A stretch of 64,000 nt of DNA from NCBI RefSeq assembly GCF_032925565.1, contig NZ_CP136708.1, forward strand, positions 4,154,001 to 4,218,000, read 5' to 3'. The DNA comes from Alteromonas sp. CI.11.F.A3. Its GTDB lineage: Bacteria > Pseudomonadota > Gammaproteobacteria > Enterobacterales > Alteromonadaceae. Under the pieces are notes generated by a model that was given only the letters and a program-made list of their open reading frames with translations, was not told the origin of the DNA and did not search any database. Below are positions 20,707 to 30,374 of this stretch, one piece after another. Within the stretch, counting starts at the first letter, position 1, and every line of letters starts with the position of its first letter. The position numbers were made by a program, and so were the translations under genes.

Positions 20707-20748
20707 TCCAATAGTGCGCAGCCGATAATAAGGATAACAAGCACCACC

Positions 20749-21384
20749 ATGAGAGCCTCCAGAAAAGGGGATGCGCTAGCACAGCTGCTTTATGACGAAG
20801 GAATCCGTTCGCAGCCGGTGCTCAATGCCATTGCAGGTACACCCCGGGAAACATTCTTACCTGATGCGCTTAAGCATAAAGCCTATCAGAATACAGCGTT
20901 GCCTATCGGGCAGGGACAAACTATTTCGCAACCTTATATTGTTGCGAAAATGACTGAACTGCTGCTAGATAGTCCGAATAAGCCTGAAAAAGTCTTAGAG
21001 ATTGGTACAGGCTCTGGTTACCAGACCGCTATTCTTGCACAGCTTTTTTCGGCTGTATTCAGCGTAGAACGAATCAAATCGCTACAGTTTCATGCTAAAA
21101 GACGGATGAACCAACTCGATTTACATAATATTGCCATGAAGCATGGTGATGGGTGGAAAGGGTGGGCATCTAAAGGTCCTTACGATGCCATTATTGTGAC
21201 GGCTGCGGCCAGTAGTTTACCGCAAGATTTATGCGATCAATTAAAAGAAGGAGGCCGCCTGATCATTCCCGTAGGAAATGAACAGCAGTCTCTGTTGTGT
21301 ATCGACAGGATAGAAGGCGAATTAAAAACCACCACCATAGAAGCGGTGCGTTTTGTTCCCTTAGTAGCAGGAGAGCTATTGTGA
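20749..21384 (+). CDS. pcm: Protein-L-isoaspartate O-methyltransferase
   Basis: 211 residues. The SAM-binding motif is [15 protein letters not shown]. The isoaspartyl-binding [18 protein letters not shown] and the [11 protein letters not shown] strand are present. It repairs age-damaged proteins. It is close to the usual length of about 208 residues. Its stop overlaps the GTG of the next gene. Confidence 0.97.
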   Translation: MRASRKGDALAQLLYDEGIRSQPVLNAIAGTPRETFLPDALKHKAYQNTALPIGQGQTISQPYIVAKMTELLLDSPNKPEKVLEIGTGSGYQTAILAQLFSAVFSVERIKSLQFHAKRRMNQLDLHNIAMKHGDGWKGWASKGPYDAIIVTAAASSLPQDLCDQLKEGGRLIIPVGNEQQSLLCIDRIEGELKTTTIEAVRFVPLVAGELL

Positions 21385-21959
21385 AATTGTTTGAGCCAAT
21401 GTATGACATGGCACTTCGATGGGCTAGACACCGCCATGCGGTAAAATATCTAGGGGGGCTAAGCTTTGCTGAGTCAGTATTTTTCCCTATTCCGCCCGAT
21501 GTCATGCTTGCGCCCATGTCGCTGTCTCAACCCGACAAAGCGTGGCGCTTTGCGCTAATTACTACACTTGCATCAATTTTTGGGGGCATAGCTGGTTATT
21601 GGCTAGGTTATTTTGCATTTGATGCTTGGCTATCGCCTATTATCGAAAGTTGGGGTTATACCCACAAGATAGAAACTGCCACGCAGTGGTTTACCGACTA
21701 CGGCGTATGGGTGGTGTTTGTTGCGGGCTTCTCCCCTATTCCCTATAAAGTCTTCACCACTAGCGCTGGCTTTCTACAAATGGCCTTCTTTCCCTTTCTT
21801 ATTGCCTCTGCTGTGGGCCGTGGCGCAAGGTTCTTCTTGGTCGCAGGGCTTATGCGTTGGGGCGGTGCTCCTATGGAAGCTAAGCTTCGTCAGTATGTAG
21901 AAATATTGGGTTGGGGAGTTGTGTTACTGGCCGTTGCCGCATACCTCATCTTGCGGTAA
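21381..21959 (+). CDS. yqaA: DedA/SNARE-associated membrane protein, YqaA-like
   Basis: 192 residues. The GTG at 21381 overlaps the pcm stop (GTGA) and has AGGAG upstream. The open frame from 21297 would overlap pcm by 88 bases and is not used. The protein starts [17 protein letters not shown] and has several membrane segments with the DedA-like [16 protein letters not shown] and [18 protein letters not shown] re-entrant motifs. DedA-family proteins are implicated in lipid-carrier flipping and envelope homeostasis. The precise role of YqaA is unknown. Confidence 0.9.
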   Translation: MKLFEPMYDMALRWARHRHAVKYLGGLSFAESVFFPIPPDVMLAPMSLSQPDKAWRFALITTLASIFGGIAGYWLGYFAFDAWLSPIIESWGYTHKIETATQWFTDYGVWVVFVAGFSPIPYKVFTTSAGFLQMAFFPFLIASAVGRGARFFLVAGLMRWGGAPMEAKLRQYVEILGWGVVLLAVAAYLILR

Positions 21960-21969
21960 TAGCGCAGCG

Positions 21970-22833
21970 ATGTCATACCGCATCATTCTAATTAGTGTTG
22001 TGCTACTGCTACTCCAAAGTTGCAGTAGCCGAACCGCCCCTGCCCCTGTTGTTTTATTAAATAGTCAAGCAGATCAAGAGTCTGGTGGGTTTACATCAGA
22101 TACTTATAAAGTGCAACCGGGCGATACCCTTTTCGGCATTGCTTGGTACACCGGCAATGACTATCGGGATATCGCGAAATTTAACAGCTTATCAGCGCCT
22201 TATCGCATTTTCCCCGGTCAAGAATTACGCATTTCTCCCCCGCCCAAAATGGTAAAAATTGCGCCGAAATCTAAGCCGCAGACCATTCGGTCAGCAGATC
22301 CGACCACGACCTCAGTAGACAAAAGTTTGATTGACCCCCCTATATCACAGGGGTATGGTGAAGGTGAAAAAGTTGTTAAGCGACAAAACGTTACGAGCGT
22401 CAAGAGGCCGTCAGAAAGCGTCAAAATAACGACACCCAACCATTTTCCTGACAAGGTAAAAAAGTGGGTTTGGCCAACGAAGGGCAAGGTTGTTGAAACG
22501 TTCAGTAAATCGGAGTCGGGCAATAAAGGAATTGATATCGCTGCCGCTAAAGGTACATCGATACACGCGGCAGCAGATGGAAAAGTTGTTTATTCAGGAA
22601 GCGCCTTAAGAGGCTACGGTAAATTGGTCATCATCAAACATACCGACACCTTTTTAAGTGCCTACGCATACAACGACACCATTATCGTCAAAGAACGAGA
22701 CTGGGTGTCTGCGGGGCAGAAAATCGCCACCATGGGTGACAGCGGAACAAATTCGGTAAAACTTCATTTTGAAGTTAGGTATCGCGGAAAGTCTTTAGAT
22801 CCACTGCGTTATCTGCCAGCTACACGACCATAA
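21970..22833 (+). CDS. nlpD: Murein hydrolase activator NlpD
   Basis: 287 residues. The ATG at 21970 starts a lipoprotein signal with lipobox LLQSC. A LysM domain follows (YKVQPGDTLFGIAWYTGNDYRDIAKFN split across residues 45-75), then a low-complexity linker and a C-terminal M23/LytM-like domain. That domain has HTDTFLSAYAY and LHFEVRYRG but not the full zinc-ligand set, as in NlpD, so it should activate amidases rather than cut peptidoglycan. The rpoS promoter is commonly inside nlpD in this order. Confidence 0.94.
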   Translation: MSYRIILISVVLLLLQSCSSRTAPAPVVLLNSQADQESGGFTSDTYKVQPGDTLFGIAWYTGNDYRDIAKFNSLSAPYRIFPGQELRISPPPKMVKIAPKSKPQTIRSADPTTTSVDKSLIDPPISQGYGEGEKVVKRQNVTSVKRPSESVKITTPNHFPDKVKKWVWPTKGKVVETFSKSESGNKGIDIAAAKGTSIHAAADGKVVYSGSALRGYGKLVIIKHTDTFLSAYAYNDTIIVKERDWVSAGQKIATMGDSGTNSVKLHFEVRYRGKSLDPLRYLPATRP

Positions 22834-22906
22834 TAATAATAAATAACAATAAGAAACGAATAAAGGAGAAACGTCGAAAGGTAAACCTTGAAGCAGGAGA
22901 TTCATT

Positions 22907-23899
22907 GTGGGTCATATAAATAAAAGCCTAGAATCAAATACGAAAGATGACTTAAACGTCATTGATATGCCAGCCGATCTGAAAACAGATAAAACAATAT
23001 CTGATGACACTGACACCGATTCAGAAGAATTAGTGTTAAGCCAAGACGACCAACCAAAAAATCTAGATGCCACACAGTTATATCTAGGTGAAATCGGCTT
23101 CTCGCCTCTGCTCAGTGCAGAAGAAGAAGTATTTTTCGCCAGAAAGGCTCTACGTGGATGTGAAGCCTCACGCAAGCGCATGATTGTTAGTAATTTACGC
23201 CTGGTTGTGAAAATAGCGCGTCGATATAACAACCGCGGTCTTGCCCTGTTAGATCTAATCGAAGAAGGGAATCTAGGACTTATACGTGCTGTTGAAAAGT
23301 TCGATCCCGAACGGGGTTTTCGATTTTCAACGTACGCAACGTGGTGGATAAGACAAACCATTGAACGCGCAATTATGAACCAAACGCGCACTATTCGCTT
23401 GCCAATCCACGTCGTTAAAGAACTTAATGTATATTTACGCGCAGCTCGTGAGTTATCTCAGAAACTTGACCACGAACCTACTGCCGAAGAAATCGCCCTT
23501 GCCTTAGACAAACCTGTCGAAGATGTGACCAAGATGCTGCGACTTAATGAACGTATTACGTCGGTAGATACCCCAATTGGTGGCGAAAACGATAAAGCGT
23601 TGTTAGATATTCTAGCCGATGAAAAAGAATTCGGCCCTGAAGAGAACTTGCAAGACTCAGACATCAAATCAAATATTGTTGGCTGGTTGGAAGAACTCAA
23701 TCCTAAACAACGTGAAGTATTGGCAAGACGCTTTGGATTAATGGGTTATGAGCCCTCAACGCTTGAAGATGTGGGTGCTGAAATTGGTCTTACTCGTGAA
23801 CGAGTTCGTCAAATTCAAGTAGAAGCGCTACGTCGATTGCGAGACATTCTAGGCCACCAAGGTCTATCGTTAGAGAATTTATTTAATCAAATGAATTAA
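22907..23899 (+). CDS. rpoS: RNA polymerase sigma factor RpoS
   Basis: 330 residues. Region 1.2 is [16 protein letters not shown], region 2 is [42 protein letters not shown] and [17 protein letters not shown], and region 4 has [20 protein letters not shown]. It starts at a GTG with AGGAGA 5 bases upstream. The acidic N-terminal extension is somewhat longer than usual. It directs general stress and stationary-phase transcription. Confidence 0.97.
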   Translation: MGHINKSLESNTKDDLNVIDMPADLKTDKTISDDTDTDSEELVLSQDDQPKNLDATQLYLGEIGFSPLLSAEEEVFFARKALRGCEASRKRMIVSNLRLVVKIARRYNNRGLALLDLIEEGNLGLIRAVEKFDPERGFRFSTYATWWIRQTIERAIMNQTRTIRLPIHVVKELNVYLRAARELSQKLDHEPTAEEIALALDKPVEDVTKMLRLNERITSVDTPIGGENDKALLDILADEKEFGPEENLQDSDIKSNIVGWLEELNPKQREVLARRFGLMGYEPSTLEDVGAEIGLTRERVRQIQVEALRRLRDILGHQGLSLENLFNQMN

Positions 23900-23920
23900 T
23901 AGCGAAGTGATATGACACCA

Positions 23921-23955
23921 TGCCGAGGCGCAGTTTGCCCTCGGCATTTTTATTT
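23921..23955. terminator. Intrinsic terminator between rpoS and folA
   Basis: TGCCGAGG, 8-9 base loop, CCTCGGCA, then TTTTTATTT. It serves rpoS; the A-residues on the other side are weak for the convergent folA. Confidence 0.85.
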
Positions 23956-23961
23956 GTAGTA

Positions 23962-24462
23962 CTACCCTCTAACCAAGCTCACGAATGTGTAGTTATGTGG
24001 GTTTTTCTCATCGGCGGTATGCGCTTCCCGGCTTATCTCTTCCCAATGATCTTGGGCTTCATAATCAGGAAACTGTGTATCACCTTCCACCGCTAGTTCG
24101 ATAAATGTTAGGTGCAAAGTATCAGCCTTTTTCAAAAACGCCTGATAAATTGTCCCACCGCCAATAATCATCACCTCGTCCGACTGACTCTCTAGCGCCG
24201 AAGCATGCTCTATAGCCGCTTCAGGTGACGATACTACAGTTGCATCTGGCAAACTGTAAGCACTGTTTGTAGTGATGACAATGTTTGGTCTTCCCGGTAA
24301 AGCGCGGCCAATTGACTCATAGGTTTTACGCCCCATAATGACAGGCTTGCCCATGGTTACTTGCTTAAAATGTTTTAAATCTGCTGGCAAATGCCAGGGC
24401 ATGTCGTTATCTGCACCGATAACGCGATTATTAGCCATTGCGGCAATCATGGCAATTTTCAT
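23962..24462 (-). CDS. folA: Dihydrofolate reductase
   Basis: 166 residues: MKIAMIAAMANNRVIG, the substrate loop DNDMPWHLPADLKHFKQVTMGKPVIMGRKT in part, Asp in the active-site helix, and the GGGTIY cofactor motif. It makes tetrahydrofolate. The open frame goes back to a TTG at 24477; the ATG at 24462 is preferred. It is convergent with rpoS. Confidence 0.96.
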   Translation of the reverse strand: MKIAMIAAMANNRVIGADNDMPWHLPADLKHFKQVTMGKPVIMGRKTYESIGRALPGRPNIVITTNSAYSLPDATVVSSPEAAIEHASALESQSDEVMIIGGGTIYQAFLKKADTLHLTFIELAVEGDTQFPDYEAQDHWEEISREAHTADEKNPHNYTFVSLVRG

Positions 24463-24653
24463 ACTAATTTTAACCAATGCGTTGTTATTTTGCCTATGAT
24501 AACTGATTAGGCCTATGGCGATAACTCTTGCGTTAGTAACAATCCAATATTCCTCACCTTTCTGGCTAAACTGTTCTTCTCATAACGCCATGCCCATTGT
24601 GTTTACCTATCTTGTTTCTGTTCACTGTTAGTTGATTGACTTAAATTACACAT

Positions 24654-24678
24654 GCAAATAATAACAATTATCATTTGC
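24654..24678. promoter_or_regulatory. Fur-type box upstream of the nickel superoxide dismutase locus
   Basis: A 25-base near-perfect palindrome from GCAAAT to ATTTGC with core ATAATAACAATTATCATT; 10 of 12 base pairs are symmetric. It resembles the Fur consensus of interlocked GATAAT hexamers. It sits 46 bases ahead of the first gene at 24724. A Fur paralogue (Nur, Mur or Zur) could also bind such a site. Confidence 0.7.
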
Positions 24679-24723
24679 ATTTATGTTTTATATCGACTAG
24701 GGTGTATTCAGGAGGGCAAGCAA

Positions 24724-25092
24724 ATGCAAATAACTTACTTGTGTGCAAAACACGAAGATTGGATTTACAGCAACCCGAAGCAAGCGCTTCACTTTATGGC
24801 CAGAGACGAGATGCAGGGCACGCTTTTACTGCATTGCGGCCAATACACAGAAGCCATTCCTTATTTAGGCTGCGCTTTTGATATTGCGGTTATTCTTTTA
24901 GAAGTAGATGGAGGCGAGAATGAAGCGATGAAAAGCAAAGTTAAGAGCCTAGCTGGATTACTTGAAGAAACCTATTACCACTTGAAATTGCCAGAGTATC
25001 GAAACGCTATTTTAGATAGAGCTAGCTCCGTCTTACACGCCACAGAATCGGCAATGTTGTCAGCTTTTTTGCTTAAATCTGTGCATCAATAA
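24724..25092 (+). CDS. Small helical protein, first gene of the sodN locus
   Basis: 122 residues, no recognised family. An ATG at 24652 is in frame but lies inside the Fur-type box; the ATG at 24724 has AGGAGGG upstream and is chosen. The sequence is helical with a TPR-like pattern (TLLLHCGQYTEAIPYLGCAFDIAVILLEVDGG). It has three cysteines and no signal peptide. It is 12 bases ahead of a second helical protein and in one direction with sodN and sodX, so a part in dismutase expression, nickel handling or maturation is an inference from position only. Confidence 0.75.
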   Translation: MQITYLCAKHEDWIYSNPKQALHFMARDEMQGTLLLHCGQYTEAIPYLGCAFDIAVILLEVDGGENEAMKSKVKSLAGLLEETYYHLKLPEYRNAILDRASSVLHATESAMLSAFLLKSVHQ

Positions 25093-25104
25093 GTTGAAAA
25101 TACT

Positions 25105-25635
25105 ATGCATACTTATCTTGCAGCAAATCATAAACGCAACGTTAAGCAGCACGACACTAGTGACTTTAAAGCATTATTAGGTCAATGGGAGCGGCAAGTT
25201 CTTAATGCCAATAACGCATTTTCAAATAGGCAATGGCTCTCGACACTTGCGTTGTACAACCAAGCTATAGCGCTTGCCAACCAGTTAATAGCGATATCAC
25301 CCTACCGCAAAGAAGCCACATTTTCGTTATTGGTGAGCTTTCACAATCTTTCCGACACCTACTTGCAGTACGCCAGTGAGGCGCCGTCTGAAGAAAGAAT
25401 GGCTATTTATCACATGTCACTTGCTACTTTATCTGAAGTACAAACACGCTTTGATACGCAAGCAATGCTGTTGCCTGATAACACTGATGTGCTGCGCGCT
25501 AGGCGAATTGCACATCAACAGCGATGGTTATTATTAAAACAGCATCCCGAGTTGGAGAATGCGCTAAATAATCCCCCCACTATCGACAATTCATTCACTG
25601 TCTTTGCTGCTACCGCAGGCAAAGTTAGTCATTAA
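25105..25635 (+). CDS. TPR-like helical protein of the sodN locus
   Basis: 176 residues, cytoplasmic, almost all helix. FSNRQWLSTLALYNQAIALA and ATFSLLVSFHNLSDTYLQYA look like degenerate tetratricopeptide helices. It is histidine-rich for its size but has no clear metal motif. It lies between the first locus gene and the His-rich membrane peptide. No Shine-Dalgarno sequence is obvious, so the start is tentative. Function unknown. Confidence 0.72.
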   Translation: MHTYLAANHKRNVKQHDTSDFKALLGQWERQVLNANNAFSNRQWLSTLALYNQAIALANQLIAISPYRKEATFSLLVSFHNLSDTYLQYASEAPSEERMAIYHMSLATLSEVQTRFDTQAMLLPDNTDVLRARRIAHQQRWLLLKQHPELENALNNPPTIDNSFTVFAATAGKVSH

Positions 25636-25667
25636 CTGATTCTATTTTCAATTAACTAGGAGTTCAT

Positions 25668-25877
25668 ATGAAAAATACGATAAACAATGTCATTTACGCC
25701 GTCGCGTCTGTGGCTGTGACCTCTTCCCCCGCCTTTGCACATGCTGGACACGATCATAACCACTGGAGCAGCCAGTTCATGCACGGGCTTTTCTATTTGT
25801 CACTTGCTGCGGTAGGTGCTGCATGCTTATTCGCAGGCTACAAGGCCTATTCTCGCAAACAATCTTCATCTAAATAG
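25668..25877 (+). CDS. Histidine-rich single-pass membrane peptide of the sodN locus
   Basis: 69 residues. A signal-like N-terminus ends in SPAFA, after which the chain reads HAGHDHNHW, then one membrane helix (FYLSLAAVGAACLFAGYKA) and a basic tail. Cleavage after AFA would leave an N-terminal His in a His-rich cluster, suited to binding Ni or another transition metal outside the membrane. AGGAG precedes the ATG. It lies 10 bases ahead of sodN. A role in nickel capture is inferred. Confidence 0.75.
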   Translation: MKNTINNVIYAVASVAVTSSPAFAHAGHDHNHWSSQFMHGLFYLSLAAVGAACLFAGYKAYSRKQSSSK

Positions 25878-25887
25878 GGAAGTTATC

Positions 25888-26385
25888 ATGCTAAACAGCT
25901 TACTTACGACGCTTCACCGTAGAAACCCCTTAACTACCGCGAGCGCTCACTGCGATATTCCATGTAAAATCTACGATCCTATTTCAGCCCAACTCGCTGC
26001 ATTAAGTGTTATTCGTTTTGTTGATTTACTGAATGAGTTAAGTGAAAAAGAAAACCTTTCGTTTGCTGATCATGCCCAGTTCAGTCGCCTAATTAGCGAA
26101 AAAGAGACCCATGCAGAAAAAGTAAAACATGAAGTCAGGGTTATTTGGGGTGATTACTTCAAAGCGCCTCAATTTGAGAAATACCCAGATACTAACGAAT
26201 TGGTCCACAATATTATGCTTACCGGATCGGCGTGTAAGCAGCATGTTTCACGCGAGAAAGCAGAAGCACTACTCACATTGGTGAATGAGTTCGCTGAAAG
26301 TTTCTGGGCCACTAAAGGTGTTGAAACTAAGACAGCCACGTGCCCTTATCCGCCTGCGGAACAAGTGGTATACCCTAAACTTTAA
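25888..26385 (+). CDS. sodN: Nickel superoxide dismutase precursor
   Basis: 165 residues. After a 20-residue leader (MLNSLLTTLHRRNPLTTASA) the chain reads HCDIPCKIYDP, the nickel hook of Ni-SOD. His21, Cys22 and Cys26 become His1, Cys2 and Cys6 after cleavage and bind Ni through amine, backbone and thiolates. The rest is the expected helical bundle. The leader must be removed precisely for activity, and the next gene encodes the likely protease. TAGGGAAG precedes the ATG at 25888; the longer frame from 25816 overlaps the previous gene. Confidence 0.95.
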   Translation: MLNSLLTTLHRRNPLTTASAHCDIPCKIYDPISAQLAALSVIRFVDLLNELSEKENLSFADHAQFSRLISEKETHAEKVKHEVRVIWGDYFKAPQFEKYPDTNELVHNIMLTGSACKQHVSREKAEALLTLVNEFAESFWATKGVETKTATCPYPPAEQVVYPKL

Positions 26386-26387
26386 TC

Positions 26388-26705
26388 ATGCTTCGATTAT
26401 TAGCGATTGAAGGAAACAGTATGCAACCCATGCTGTTTGCTGGCGACTTTATTTTAACCTGCAAGTGGCCAAAAGCGTGGCTGCAAATTGGCCATGTGGT
26501 GGTAGTTAAAAGCGATAAATATGGTGTAATTGTAAAGCGCATTACCAAAGTATGCGCTATTAAAGGCGTTATGCTGCAAGGTGATAATGCACTAGAAAGT
26601 GTGAGCACGTTGGCAATGGGCTGGATAAAGCCAAGCGACATTATTGGAAAGGTTATATTTACTTCGTCTTCGAGAAATCAGAAGCTTTTAACAAAAAACC
26701 GCTAG
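26388..26705 (+). CDS. sodX: Nickel-type superoxide dismutase maturation protease (S24/S26 peptidase)
   Basis: 105 residues. The Ser-Lys dyad of the LepB-like fold is visible: Ser in EGNSMQPML (about residue 12) and Lys in VIVKRITKV (about residue 48), with QGDNALESVS downstream. It begins 2 bases after sodN. Pairing of sodN with such a small peptidase is the standard arrangement, and it should release the N-terminal His of SodN. There is no membrane anchor, fitting cytoplasmic processing. Confidence 0.9.
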   Translation: MLRLLAIEGNSMQPMLFAGDFILTCKWPKAWLQIGHVVVVKSDKYGVIVKRITKVCAIKGVMLQGDNALESVSTLAMGWIKPSDIIGKVIFTSSSRNQKLLTKNR

Positions 26706-26727
26706 TTTTGGCAAACTAGCGGTTTTA
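26697..26727. terminator. Bidirectional intrinsic terminator between sodX and obgE
   Basis: Twelve-base stem AACCGCTAGTTT/AAACTAGCGGTT with loop TGGC, T-run on one side and A-run on the other. Confidence 0.92.
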
Positions 26728-26738
26728 ATGTTGTTCAA

Positions 26739-27935
<1,197 letters not shown>

Positions 27936-28052
27936 TTATCACTCCGGGCATGGTTGCCGTAGGGGTTATTTACACTCAGTATTTAACTACTAAGTTTACA
28001 CCAAATTGTTATGTACTGCCCGAATACTAAAGCTCGGGTTTCCATAAAACAA

Positions 28053-28077
28053 AAAACCCCGCAAGCGCGGGGTTTTT
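28053..28077 (-). terminator. Intrinsic terminator after rpmA
   Basis: Stem AACCCCGC/GCGGGGTT with loop AAGC, bounded by A- and T-runs. It may reduce read-through from rplU-rpmA into obgE. Confidence 0.88.
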
Positions 28078-28107
28078 CTAAGCCTGTTCGGCGAGTAGCT
28101 AAGGCGC

Positions 28108-28365
28108 TTACTCTGCTACGATGCTTACAAATTTACGGTTGTTCGGTCCTTTAACATCAAACTGAACTTTACCGCTTTTTAATGCAAACAACGTGTGGTC
28201 TTTACCGATACCCATGTTGTCACCAGCGTGGAAACGAGTACCACGTTGACGAACAATGATGTTACCAGCAAGAACAGATTCTCCACCAAAGCGTTTAACA
28301 CCTAGGCGTTTACTCTCTGAATCACGACCGTTTTTGGTACTACCACCAGCTTTTTTATGTGCCAT
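28108..28365 (-). CDS. rpmA: 50S ribosomal protein L27
   Basis: 85 residues, [24 protein letters not shown], the glycine-rich N-terminal tail that reaches the peptidyl transferase centre. Usual length. It is 15 bases downstream of rplU. Confidence 0.98.
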   Translation of the reverse strand: MAHKKAGGSTKNGRDSESKRLGVKRFGGESVLAGNIIVRQRGTRFHAGDNMGIGKDHTLFALKSGKVQFDVKGPNNRKFVSIVAE

Positions 28366-28380
28366 GTGTTCGTGCTCCTA

Positions 28381-28692
28381 TTAAGCGTTAATGCCAGTAA
28401 TTTTCACTTCCGTGAACCACTGACGGTGACCCATCTGCTTACGTGAATGCTTACGACGACGGAACTTAACGATTTTAATTTTATCGCCACGACCGTGTGT
28501 AACCACCTCAGCAGTCACCTTACCACCAGCAACGTTTGGTGTGCCGATTTTTACATCGTCACCATTGCTGACCATTAAAACTTTGTCGAATTCAACCGTG
28601 TCACCTGGGGCAACTTCGATTTTTTCTAGACGAACGGTTTGGCCTTCGGCCACACGGTGTTGTTTACCGCCACTTTGGAAAACCGCGTACAT
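28381..28692 (-). CDS. rplU: 50S ribosomal protein L21
   Basis: 103 residues, [14 protein letters not shown] at the start and [16 protein letters not shown] near the end, the standard L21 signatures. First gene of the rplU-rpmA unit; its promoter must lie in the spacer beyond 28692. Confidence 0.98.
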   Translation of the reverse strand: MYAVFQSGGKQHRVAEGQTVRLEKIEVAPGDTVEFDKVLMVSNGDDVKIGTPNVAGGKVTAEVVTHGRGDKIKIVKFRRRKHSRKQMGHRQWFTEVKITGINA

Positions 28693-29385
28693 AGTTAACT
28701 CCGCTCTGCGTCACTGACGCAATCAATTCAAAAAACAGGGCGCGAATTGTACGTGAAACATCCGCAAATCACAACCCCGATTCTGATAAAAGTAGATTAT
28801 TTTTCCAACATGGGTGAATTTTTGCGTGAATTCACCCAAAAATGCACGATGTCACACTTAGAAAACAACACTAAGTGAATGACAAACGGTAAAATTGAAG
28901 ATGATAACCGCCAAATTCGATAAGCATTTATTGCTAAAAAAGCATGGAATGCGATATCTGTAGATGGAAAATCGAATACGATCCAATCGTGCCGATCTGA
29001 TCATGAAAAACGCACCTAAAACGCGCTTTTTAATCACAATGATCAAAACGATCGAATAACAGATCCGAGATTGTAGCATTTTGATCTAGCCTGCGCAGCT
29101 AGCAAAAAGAATTTTTCTGAAAATACACATTTCAGGTCGATATTAACCGATAGCGCCTATAATAGAACATATCATTACGATGAAAGTAACGATAAGTGGT
29201 CCGTGAATTACCGTTAAATGTAATAACCGTCGTTTTTTAAAAACAAATCGGCTGTTAATCGGTTCAATTCTGTCACCAATATGTTTAATTCGGTGGGCAA
29301 TACGTTGAATTGGGTGGATAGTGCCGCGCATTCAGGTACAATCAGCCCCTATAATTGCCTAAGAAATAAATAAGTTTTTACGCCC
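28693..29385. other. Long spacer between divergent rplU and ispB
   Basis: About 690 bases, AT-rich. It must carry the divergent promoters. Apart from one possible small membrane protein at 29143-29331 (minus) no gene, RNA or strong hairpin is recognisable. The open frame at 28858-29079 has no family features. Confidence 0.5.
29143..29331 (-). CDS. Possible small membrane protein
   Basis: 62 codons. The first third is a basic amphipathic repeat (HPIQRIAHRIKHIGDRIEPI) with isoleucine-arginine spacing, the last third a hydrophobic helix (GPLIVTFIVMICSIIGAIG). This layout is unusual for a chance frame. There is no clear Shine-Dalgarno sequence, and the start is only 55 bases from ispB on the other strand, so it may not be expressed. 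Confidence 0.3.
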   Translation of the reverse strand: MRGTIHPIQRIAHRIKHIGDRIEPINSRFVFKKRRLLHLTVIHGPLIVTFIVMICSIIGAIG

Positions 29386-30366
29386 ATGCCGATGGATATA
29401 AATCAAATACGCGCGCTATCAAATGATGATATGCAAGCGGTTAACCAATTGATTCAACAGCAAGTCGACTCTGATGTTGCGCTTATTAATCAATTGGGAT
29501 TCTACATTGTTAACAGTGGCGGTAAGCGCCTTCGCCCATTACTTACCGTGCTAAGTGCACGTGCAATGGGAATTGAAAATGCAGACCATCACACCCTCGC
29601 CGCTATTGTTGAATTTATACATACAGCGACCTTGTTGCACGATGATGTGGTTGATGAATCGACCATGCGACGCGGACGTGAAACCGCTAACGCCGTATTT
29701 GGCAATCAAGCATCGGTTTTGGTAGGTGATTTCTTATATACCCGCTCATTTCAGATGATGGTAAGTTTGAAACGCATGCGTGTGATGGACATTTTATCTG
29801 AAGCGACCAACCAAATTGCTGAGGGTGAAGTATTGCAGCTAATGAACTGCAATGATGCCTCTACCACAGAAGCACGCTATTTCGACGTAATTTACGGTAA
29901 AACCGCTCGTTTGTTTGAAGCGGCTACGCAACTGTCGGCGGTATTAACCGACCAACCAGAAAACGTAGAGCATGCCATGCAAGAATACGGCAAGCACTTA
30001 GGGACCGCCTTTCAGTTAGCCGATGATATTCTAGATTACATGGCCGACAGTGATGAAATGGGTAAGAACGCGGGCGATGATTTAGCGGAAGGAAAGCCAA
30101 CACTACCTTTGCTATACGCAATGTGGAATACCGACAGTGAAGAAGATAAAGCGCTTATTCGCGATGCGATAGAGCAAAGCAACGGTTTACCTCACCTCAC
30201 TCGTATTCAAAAAATCATGGAAAGCACTGGGGCATTAGATTACACCCGTTCGTGTGCCAACAACGAAGTGAAAATGGCTATTGATAGTTTGTCTATTATT
30301 CCAGATTCACCTTATAAAGAGGCATTGATTGCCCTTGCTCATATTTCGGTAGAACGCACTAGCTAG
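29386..30366 (+). CDS. ispB: Octaprenyl diphosphate synthase
   Basis: 326 residues with both aspartate-rich motifs of long-chain prenyl synthases: LLHDDVVDES and QLADDILDYM, plus SGGKRLRPLL and GEVLQL. It makes the side chain of ubiquinone. The ATG at 29386 or the one at 29392 could start translation. Divergence from rplU-rpmA is the usual order. Confidence 0.95.
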   Translation: MPMDINQIRALSNDDMQAVNQLIQQQVDSDVALINQLGFYIVNSGGKRLRPLLTVLSARAMGIENADHHTLAAIVEFIHTATLLHDDVVDESTMRRGRETANAVFGNQASVLVGDFLYTRSFQMMVSLKRMRVMDILSEATNQIAEGEVLQLMNCNDASTTEARYFDVIYGKTARLFEAATQLSAVLTDQPENVEHAMQEYGKHLGTAFQLADDILDYMADSDEMGKNAGDDLAEGKPTLPLLYAMWNTDSEEDKALIRDAIEQSNGLPHLTRIQKIMESTGALDYTRSCANNEVKMAIDSLSIIPDSPYKEALIALAHISVERTS

Positions 30367-30374
30367 TGCGTTCG

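Noticed and set aside
24652..24723. Longer start for the first sodN-locus gene
   Set aside because: The ATG lies inside the Fur-type palindrome and has no ribosome site; the ATG at 24724 has AGGAGGG.
28858..29079. 73-codon frame in the rplU-ispB spacer
   Set aside because: No ribosome site, no family or membrane pattern, AT-rich chance frame.
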